NCBI GenBank assembly: GCA_035578175.1
Contig: JAQMRL010000006.1
Span: forward strand, 17,643,506 to 17,707,505
DNA length: 64,000 nucleotides
Source of the DNA: Catonia carolina
Taxonomy: Eukaryota; Arthropoda; Insecta; Hemiptera; Achilidae
Direction: 5' to 3'
Shown here piece after piece: positions 56,237-64,000 of the stretch. Position numbers and translations under genes: made by a program. The notes below the pieces were generated by a model that was given only the letters and a program-made list of their open reading frames with translations, searched no databases and had not been told where the DNA came from. The first letter of the stretch is position 1; the number at the start of each line of letters is the position of its first letter.

Positions 56237-56628
56237 GCCCATAACAGGCGGGTGGAGTGTTAAATTATTTGCACTCGATTAGCTAGCTCCAAGGCTACAA
56301 AAAATAGTTCTGTTTCTTATCACATAGTCAGTTATATGACTGAACTATTTAAGAACAGAAGAGGTAGAGAAGTAAAAGATACTAGTCAGAGTTATCTCCT
56401 TTGAGAGTAATAAATTTCATTATACAGCCAGCCCCTGTGGTGAATGAAGTGAAGGTGTCATTTCCAGGGTGGACAGTAGGTGCTTTTCAGAGTACACCTG
56501 GGAGGTTGATAAGCATACATTTCCACTCAGTGAGGAAAGCAAAGGTAAACCATCTCACCCCTCGTTTTACTTAGAAAAGCCTCTATATTATCAAACCAGC
56601 ATTTCGGCTGATGACCTAAACAATAACA
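56237..56628 (+). repeat. SINE-A copy 12
   Basis: Sense copy flanked by GTATTTTTAT (10 bp) on both sides. Part of a head-to-tail pair with the next copy. Confidence 0.9.
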
Positions 56629-56676
56629 GTATTTTTATAAGCCTAAACTTTTTTATTGAGTCATAGCTAAGAACTG

Positions 56677-56956
56677 GGCCCATTACAAACAGGTGAAGTG
56701 TAAAATTATTTACACTTAATCTGTTCGTTGCAGGGCTAAAATAAATAGTTCTGTTTCTTATCACGTAGTCAGGAAATTAAATGACTGAATCATTTAAGAA
56801 CAGAAGAGGTAGAGGTGTTAAAGACACTAATCAGATTTATCACCTCTGAACATAATGAATTTCATTACACTGCCAGACCCTGTCGTGAATGAAGTGAAGG
56901 TGACATTTGCAGAGCGGAAAATATGTGCTTTTCGGAGGGCCCGGCATGTTGATAAG
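56677..56956 (+). repeat. SINE-A copy 13 (3'-truncated)
   Basis: From GCCCATTACAAACAGGTG to GGCATGTTGATAAG, where similarity ends abruptly. Confidence 0.85.
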
Positions 56957-57537
56957 TACCGTAACGCATTCAGAAACGTAACGACACTACTTCGAAACGG
57001 CCCTACAATAGTAATTCCATAAACAGTTCAGATCCTAACCAACTACAAAGGCGTTAACTGTTTTTATACCTGCGAAAACTGAAATCTTAAATAAATAAAT
57101 AAAACATTAGGGGTTCCGCTAACCCCGAGTAGGATAATAATTCTAAAATTCTCACACGAAATCTTAATAACAGATCGTATTTAAGAGACTTTAAAAATGG
57201 TCATTAAATTGTATTTAGACTTTCGTAATTGGTGGTTAATTTATTTATTTAATATTTTGTATTGAATCTTGTAATTATTTTCCATTTGTTTCGTTTTCTA
57301 TATTGAAAATGTAAACTGTATAACTGTCAATTATTAAATTATTTTGTGTAAATGAATAATTTTGTAAAATATCAAAAATTGATTTGTAATATTAATTAAT
57401 TTTAGTGAAATGTTTGATTGTCCTGGTCACAAGTGTTTTACTCGGCTTTCCTTGGACATTCCAAGCGAACCGTATCATTCTCTACACCAAATTTCGAATT
57501 GTCAAATAAAATGTATATTATTTTACTTGACAACAAA
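56957..57537. other. Unannotated spacer
   Basis: No supported feature. Confidence 0.4.
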
Positions 57538-58585
57538 TTTACTTTCCCTTGCCATATGCCTATATGAATATATAGGGAAGGAAAGTATTGTTTTCATGTC
57601 GATTTTTCGAAGTATAGTTTTCACAGCATATACAAGTTTTCAGGCCCCCTGAACCCAGAAAGCATGTTTTTAGCGATTGGTCTGTGTGTGAACAAAATAT
57701 CTGAAGTACGGAATATAAGTTGAAACTTGGAACTTAATTTACGTACCATAAGAGGACCCAACATAAATATTTTCATTAAAATCGGTCAACCAAAGGTAGT
57801 AGTTTATTGGTGTGATTTTTCACTTTTCTGCGATTTTCTCAATAACGGCTACTACGATTTTTTTTTCAAAAACCGCGTCATTTACTATAATTTTTATGTT
57901 CTACAAGATAGGATAAGCAACATGTCGGGTGAAATTCCTGGAAAGGCTGTGCTATCGTAGACATTTTTTTTAAGATTGCGGCCTTAAAATGCATTCTCGA
58001 GCAAAAGTATTAATAATCAGTTGTAGAAAATTTAAAAACCTACAACTTCTATTCCAAATATTTTGTGTACAGCTCTTAGGTTAGCGGCAATCAGTGATTT
58101 TATGATTTTGTTTTTTATCAAAATCGATAAAAAATAGGATTTTTGAAGATTCTGGCCTTAGTATGCACAAAGACATAAGTATATTATAATCAAAGTTCTT
58201 ATCGTGCGGTCGTGGGTTTGAATCCCACTCAGGCACGGCATATTTTCATACCTTACAAAAAATCATTTCATCGTCCATTGTATATAGTTACACCCTAACG
58301 TCGTCGCTAATGACTTTTGTAGTTGATGCAACGTTAAATAAATTAATAATAAAAAAAAGTTATAAAAAATTAAAAAACGTACACCTTTTATTTTAAGCAT
58401 TAATCTTTACAAAACCGAGTTTAGCGGTAATTACTGATTTTCCTTTTGTGTCATTCCACTCATGATTAAAATTAGGGTATGTTTTTCATTTTACATTGTT
58501 TACTCATGTTTAACATAGGTTATATTGTTCATTATCTACTTTGGCAGGAGAAAGTCGTGTGAGTTTTTCAAACCAGATTTTTGTT
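57538..58585 (+). mobile_element. Helentron-like (HINE) copy 10, with SINE-C inside
   Basis: Runs from TTTACTTTCCCTTGCC to AAACCAGATTTTT. The (TG)n tract is reduced to CTGTGTGTG. A tRNA-derived SINE interrupts it at 58196-58362. Confidence 0.8.
58196..58362 (+). repeat. SINE-C copy 2 (tRNA-derived)
   Basis: Starts with GTGCGGTCGTGGGTTTGAAT (B-box region), then CGTCGCTAATGAC and GTTGATGCAACGTTAAATAA, ending in an AATAATA/A-rich tail. It shares the 3' module with 9380-9553. Only the downstream part of the tRNA-like head is kept. Confidence 0.7.
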
Positions 58586-59286
58586 TATTTATTTATTAAA
58601 TTAGGCAAAAGGTCTTTGGTTGAGTATAAAAACAAATACTTTTGCATAATTAATTGCTAGAATTTTGCGTATCGATCAATGAAAGTGGTTCAAACAACCT
58701 TTCGAATTTTCTTTTCAATTCTCTATTGTATTACACGGTAATAAATTAATATCCATGGTTTTTCAGTAGAAATACTGTATGTAGAAAAACCCCATATTGT
58801 TCAAAAAGTTTTGTTTCTCTTATATCCTTAAATTGGCAAAATACCAGAAATATGAGAAGTAGGCCGACGTGAAACAAAGTATTGTTTAACACAAATACTT
58901 CACACATCTTTTTGTATTAGCGTTGACACGGACTATCGTAAACTGTACAAACTTTTTGTTTAAGTCATATAGAAAAACCCACATATGTCTCGTAAAAGAA
59001 ATATGATATAGAAATAAAAGTAAAAAATTTCATATATTTCGCTAGTAGTTTTTCTCTAGTAAACTGTTATATTAGATAACCGTAGACTAAATACGAAAAG
59101 TAAATCAAGGTCACCGGTTGCAGTGAATTTCATTGAATATAACAAATAAAATAAAACAAAAACTGTGTGGTGTAGTGGGTCAGAAGTACTGACTTTTAAA
59201 GTAGGAGCACAGCATTTCTTTTGCATCAAGTGCGATTATTTAACTAGATTTTCTTACCAGTTTTTGTCTTGTTAAATTTTATTCAT
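58586..59286. other. No gene recognised
   Basis: GTGTGGTGTAGTGGGTCAGA at about 59163-59182 resembles a tRNA A-box region, but no B box follows. Confidence 0.35.
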
Positions 59287-59713
59287 GCCCAAAACGGCCA
59301 GGTGGAGTGTTATTTTAATTGCACTCTATCTGTTTGGTCCAGGGCTAAAAAAAAATAGTTCTGTTTCTTACATAGTTTCTGTTCACATAGGTTCTGTTTC
59401 ACATAGTCAGCCACTTATATGACTGAACTAGTCAAGAAGAGAAGAGGTAGAGGTGTAAAAGACACTAGTCAGAGTTATCTCCTCTGAGAGTAATGAATTT
59501 CACTATGCAGCCAGACCCTGTGGTGAATGAAGTGAAGGTGTCATTTGCAGGGTGGAAAGTGAGTGCTTTTCGGAGGGCCTGGCATGCTGATTAGCATACT
59601 CTTTCAACTCAGTGAGGAAGGCAACGGTAAACCACCTTACTCCTCGTTTTTACTTAGTAAAACCTCTAGAGGTTCAAACCAGCCTTTTGGCTGATGACGT
59701 AAACAACAACAAC
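59287..59713 (+). repeat. SINE-A copy 14, 13-bp target duplication
   Basis: AAATTTTATTCAT flanks both sides perfectly (59274-59286 and 59714-59726), the clearest target-site duplication for this family. It fixes the ends: GCCCA... at the 5' end and (AAC)n at the 3' end. A small internal duplication of the TTCTGTTTCACATAG type lies at about 59360-59410. Confidence 0.95.
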
Positions 59714-60052
59714 AAATTTTATTCATTTAAGAATAAATATTCCAGTTCCAGAACTTTTTATAAATGGATCTTTGAAGTTTTGCAGAGGTTGTAAGTTCTA
59801 CATTATATTCGATTTGACCATTTTATAAGATTAGTGAAAAATAAACAACCGAATACTTATTTTTAATGAGTTTACATCAAAAAACGAAATTTTACGTAAT
59901 TTTCCCAATTGAAATATTTGTTAAATTTTGCATTTAAATCATGACTTTAATACCAGTTAAAAAAGTTCAGTTCAATATGGCGGAATCAAGATAGCCGACA
60001 AAAATCTTAAACGCATCGCAGAGTAGTATTTTTGATTCTATAATCAACTAAA

Positions 60053-60447
60053 CTGCCCATAACAGACTGGTGGAGTGTCAAATTATTTACACTCGATCTG
60101 TTAGTTGCAGGGCTAAAATAAATAGTTCTGTTTCTTATCACATGGTCAGCCGATTAAATGACTGAATCATTTAAGAACAGAAGAGTTAGAGGTGTAAAAG
60201 ACACTAATCAGAGTTATCTTATCTGAAAGTAATGAATTTCATTATACAGCCAGACCCTGTGGTGAATGAAGTGAAGGTGTCATTTGCAGAGTGGAAAATA
60301 TGTGCTTTTCAGAGCGCTCGGCATGCTGATAAGCGTACTTTTCCACTCAGTGAGGAAGGCAATTGTAAACCACCTCACTCCTCGTTTTACTTAGTAAAAC
60401 CTCTAGAGGTTCAAACCAACCTTTTGGCTGATGACCTAAACAACAAC
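60053..60447 (+). repeat. SINE-A copy 15 with open frame, 11-bp target duplication
   Basis: Flanked by AATCAACTAAA (60042-60052 and 60448-60458). It encodes MNFIIQPDPVVNEVKVSFAE and onward (60232-60492), nearly the same as the copies at 3667 and 34695. Confidence 0.95.
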
Positions 60448-60458
60448 AATCAACTAAA

Positions 60459-60944
60459 ATTATTCTGGTTTTCTTATCACTCTGTTTTATAAAATTTTGT
60501 TTTCAGTCATTAAGGACAATCGGTATGTACCCAATTTTCTCGAAATACGTTAGTCCTCCAAAGTATGTGAAGTCTATAACTCAAACTGAATAACCTACTT
60601 CCCTTCAAGTTAGCACAATTTTATATTTTTATTTTTTTGCCCAATGGTAATAATGGACTTTGATAATTTAGAATTTTCAATAATTTATAAATCTAGAAAT
60701 TATTTTAAATGACTTGAAACTTTCCCATAATTACAAACTTGGATACCTTTACAATAAACACACTATAAACAACAGGTCACTTTTCCTTTCAGTATAAAAT
60801 CTTTTTTGAAAACTGACTTTTGGAAAACTTTAGTTCTTAAGTTTGAAGTAATTTTGAACTCCTTAAAGTTAACCTTAAGTACCTACAAAATGTATTAGAC
60901 CCAATATGTTTACGGCTAATAAACATCCCCCCCCCCACAAATAC
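60459..60944. other. Unannotated spacer
   Basis: AT-rich. A C run lies at about 60927-60935. No supported feature otherwise. Confidence 0.4.
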
Positions 60945-61095
60945 TTATAGGCCTGTGGGGTAGTGGTCAAAGCAATGGTTTCTACGCCAGTGGTTTCGGG
61001 TTCGATTTCCGGTCACGTCTTGCATTTTTGCATCTACATTCGTTCATCGTCTGCATTACAGTAATTTGCAAAAAAAAATTGTAGCTACACCAAAG
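60945..61095 (+). repeat. tRNA-derived SINE (family I)
   Basis: A box GTGGGGTAGTGGTCAAAGC and B box TTCGGGTTCGATTTCC at tRNA-like spacing, then a short body and an A run (61068-61077). No full tRNA fold. Confidence 0.65.
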
Positions 61096-61201
61096 AAAAA
61101 TTTGGGATGACGATGTTGTTGAACTTAATTAAATAAGAGACTTTGTAGAATTATCCGCTTTATATTTCGGCATGATATTCTTGAAGTTCTTACGGGATAT
61201 A

Positions 61202-61959
61202 CAGAGTGTTTGGAAAAGAACTCCCTAGTTTTAAGTAAAAATTTATGGGTGAAATTAATTAAAAACTATATCAACGTGTACATTTAATTAAAGAGTGTAC
61301 CTTCAAGTTTTGTTTAATGTTAGTAGACTTCAACATGGGATCCATTTGTAGCTCTGCGCATGTCGAGACGATATTCCTCCTCTCTCCACGTATTCAGCAA
61401 CATAACAGGTGTAACTATCCCAACCGCCGCGACGATTTTTTCCCGTAAATGATTGATGTTTCGGATCTTTTCACCATACACTAAATTTTTTATGTGGTCC
61501 CAAAAGAAAAAATCCAGTGGGGTTAAGTCTGTCTGGGCTTCGTGGTGGCCAAGCGATTGGGCCAGACCTACCTATCCACCTTCCCGGAAAGCGAGTATCA
61601 AGAGCCGCGCGCACTTGGTTACTGTAATGAGGTGGGGCGCCATCTTGTTGGAAAAACACTAGCCCTTTTTCTGCCTCAAATCGTCTATTTGGGGAAAGAC
61701 ATACTCAGTCAACAGGTCGTGGTAAATGTTCCCGTTTATTGTTACTTCTATAAAAATGAAAGGACCTATCACACGATCTTCCATCAAACTGAACTGAACT
61801 AAGCATTGCTGTGTCTCAAGGTCAAGCAGGCCTGCCAACTGCATGGGAGCAAAACTTGGACATTTGATGAATCAAACACCACAAACTACAATAGTGTATG
61901 TCGCTTTGTACAGATTTTACGACACATTGAAACTAGGGAGTTCTTTTCCAAACACCCGG
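61202..61959 (-). mobile_element. Second mariner-type element, internally deleted
   Basis: 758 bp with inverted termini (G[AG]GTGTTTGGAAAAG, then AACTCCCTAGTTT) and TA on both sides (61200-61201 and 61960-61961). It carries a different part of the transposase from the element at 40771, so the two are independent deletion derivatives of distinct families. Confidence 0.85.
61471..61844 (-). pseudogene. Mariner-type transposase catalytic fragment, frameshifted
   Basis: The minus strand gives MEDRVIGPFIFIEVTINGN and HDLLTEYVFPQIDDLRQKKG. One frame change later comes FFQQDGAPPHYSNQVR, with the second catalytic Asp in QDGAPPH. Then comes GPIAWPPRSP, and a second frame change disrupts the SPDLTP motif of the third Asp. 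The N-terminal DNA-binding half is absent. The two shifts make it non-functional. Confidence 0.85.
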
Positions 61960-62792
61960 TATTTTGTGCGTAACCCAGACTTTAGCCATGTGTACAGGGT
62001 GACAGAAATTTTCAAATTCTTCTATAACTTGGTTGTTTGTTGTCGGATTCAAACTTTTGAATCCAATTTCCGTAGGAAGGATATTTTAATCCACGCTTTT
62101 GAGGTTTTGATAATAAACTCACACTCACACAAATATGTGAAGCGAGGAATATCGAAATCGTTGTGAGATATATTCAAACGAACTTTTCCGTGTATTCTGA
62201 CAAACTGAATCACTTCGTAATGTTTGATCTGTACTTCCTGGACACAATGTGTATTTTAAGATGAAATATGGGTATTTGAAGTCTGCAATATTTATACAGA
62301 GATATTTGGTTATAAGAATGTCATAGAATTTCACCGTAGCTAAAATGCATATATATAGAAGCACCGTACTTCTTTCAAAATTTGTAATAACTTACAAAGT
62401 CATTTAAAGAATTTCACAGTACGCAGTTTAAAAATAAACGTGAAAATTTTTGCTAGAAGACTGTACTATTATTTTGTCAATAAAATGATCAAAATTTCGC
62501 AATAAAAATTATATCGTTTTATTAACTAACGAAAAGAGATATTATTAAATGGATTCCAGAATTGATTTTTCCGTAAGAAGACGATGTATAATATTGTGTA
62601 ATTTATGGTTTTCTACCGGAAATAATAGATGTAGACTGAGGTTAGGGATAGCGGATTTTCCCCTGATCTGGACATTTCAATGGCTAATATCTAAAGAATA
62701 GTGAAAGATATCGTTAAACGGATTTCACCATTGTTTTCTCTTGAAATTTTTCATCGAAATCTTGTGCTATAAGTCTACCTTCCTATTTAATA
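61960..62792. other. No gene recognised
   Basis: AT-rich. Frames at 61843-62166 (+) and 62125-62364 (-) have no motif. Confidence 0.4.
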
Positions 62793-63626
62793 AAAAATCT
62801 GGTGTGAAACACTCACACGACTTTCTCTTGCTAATGCAAATAATTAATAATAATCCTAACATTAGTAATAAAATCTCAGAAATAAACAAAAAACTAACCT
62901 CAATAAACATAACCTTATTTTAATCATGAGTGAAAGACGCAAAATGAAAATCTACCTCAGTTTGGCTTAAAAACATGGAAAATCATTCTTTCTCGCTAAA
63001 CTAGGCTTTGTAGAGAAAAATGCTCTAAATAAAAGTTGTAGATCCTTTAATTTCCTATAAACATAAATATATACTTTTGTCGTAAAGTGCATACTAAGGC
63101 CGAAATCTTTAAAAAATCGATTTTTCACACGTTTTCGTGAGAAAAAAAGAAAAAATCGCTAATTACCGCTAAACTAAGCGTTATACAAAAAAATGTTAGA
63201 AATAAAAGTTGTAGGTTTTTAAATTCTCTACAACCTTTATTATATACATTTTTGCTCTAAAATTAATATTAAAGCCGTAATCTTTAAAAAAACCATGTTC
63301 TTACGTAAAAACAGCCTTACCCAGAATTTCAGCAAACACGGCGCCTACCCTATCTTTTAGAAAATAAAAAATTGAGTAAATGAGGCGATTTTATAAAAAA
63401 TCGTAGGACCAGTTTTTGAGAAAATCGCAAAAAAGTGAAAAATTATACGAATAGACTAGTACTTACGGTTGACCGATTTTGATGAAAATGTTCTTGTCGG
63501 GTCCGGTAATGGTATATAACTTAAGTTTTAAGTTTCAAGTTCGTACGATGTTCCGTTCTTGAGATATTTTGTTCTCTCTCTCTCTCTCACACACACACAC
63601 GCGCGCGCGCACACACACAGACACAG

Positions 63627-63659
<33 letters not shown>

Positions 63660-63793
63660 AATCGCTAAAAACATGTTTTTGGGTTCAGGGGGTCTGAAAA
63701 CGTATAGATCCGGTGAAAACTCGATTTCGAAAAATCGACATGAAAACAATACTTTCCTTCCTATATATTCATATAGGCAAGAAAAAGTAAAAA
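62793..63793 (-). mobile_element. Helentron-like (HINE) copy 11, full length
   Basis: Antisense, from AAAAATCTGGTGTGAAACAC to CAAGAAAAAGTAAAAAT. The tract here is CT/AC/GC-mixed (63573-63658). All terminal hairpins and subterminal repeats are present. Confidence 0.85.
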
Positions 63794-64000
63794 TAGATTC
63801 AATATGGTGGAATACAAGATGGCGAACATAAATTTCGGGTACTTAAAAAGTACATTTTTTGTATCTCTACTGATTTTCATTGCTTATGTTTCGCTACGAT
63901 AAGCTATTTGACTAAAAATTAACCGGTTCCAGTCTTTTTACACACCTGGTATATTAATGAATTGTTTAATATTCGCTAAAATTAATTTTTGGAAAAATTG
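63794..64000. other. Window edge, nothing recognised
   Basis: AT-rich sequence to the end of the window. Confidence 0.4.

Noticed and set aside
1..64000. CRISPR arrays, bacterial operons, plasmid or phage features
   Set aside because: No regularly spaced direct repeats; intron-flanked exon, pol II promoters and retroposons show a eukaryotic genome.

Overview
This window looks like accessory DNA from an AT-rich insect genome. A hemipteran is my guess, at low confidence. Only one piece of host protein-coding sequence is convincing: a single exon (6969-7264, +) of a class-A peptide-type GPCR, flanked by consensus splice sites. Almost everything else recognisable is transposable element (TE), often nested two or three deep.

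Layout. 0-6 kb: 5'-truncated LINE pieces (91-870, 5153-5696) and a tight cluster of one retroposon, called SINE-A here. 6-9.3 kb: the GPCR exon, with a Helentron-like non-autonomous element ending about 50 bp before its acceptor, and a SINE-A copy that carries a small TIR element. 9.3-17.5 kb: Helentron-like copies (one inside another), tRNA-derived SINEs, and LTR remnants including a clean solo LTR at 14695-15498. 18463-32843 (-): one nearly intact Ty3/gypsy-type element with LTRs of about 2.98 kb, gag (27019-29157) and pol (21967-26778), inserted in a Helentron-like copy with an exact 4-bp duplication. 33-47 kb: a pogo/Tigger-like element holding a SINE, a hAT-like element holding an internally deleted mariner, and more Helentron-like and SINE copies. 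47-64 kb: an antisense LINE split by SINE-A, a hAT remnant holding a 652-bp solo LTR, several SINE-A copies with 10-13 bp target duplications, a second mariner remnant, and a final Helentron-like copy.

The gypsy element is the main coherent system. Gag and pol lie in the same frame, separated only by one UGA. Eighty open codons follow that UGA before the first pol Met, which suggests readthrough expression of a Gag-Pol polyprotein. Pol carries two retropepsin-like domains in tandem, then RT, RNase H and integrase. Gag has a long coiled coil and an Asn/Gly/Arg/Gln-rich tail in place of a visible zinc knuckle. The primer site matches the tRNA-Lys type. Outside the 3' LTR lie two tandem 104-bp units, each made of an LTR edge, a spacer and a primer site, and both lie inside the target duplication.

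Other themes are histone-mRNA-like stem-loops in two LTR families and abundant nesting that gives relative ages. Family names for repeats (SINE-A, C, D, E and so on) are local labels, not database names.
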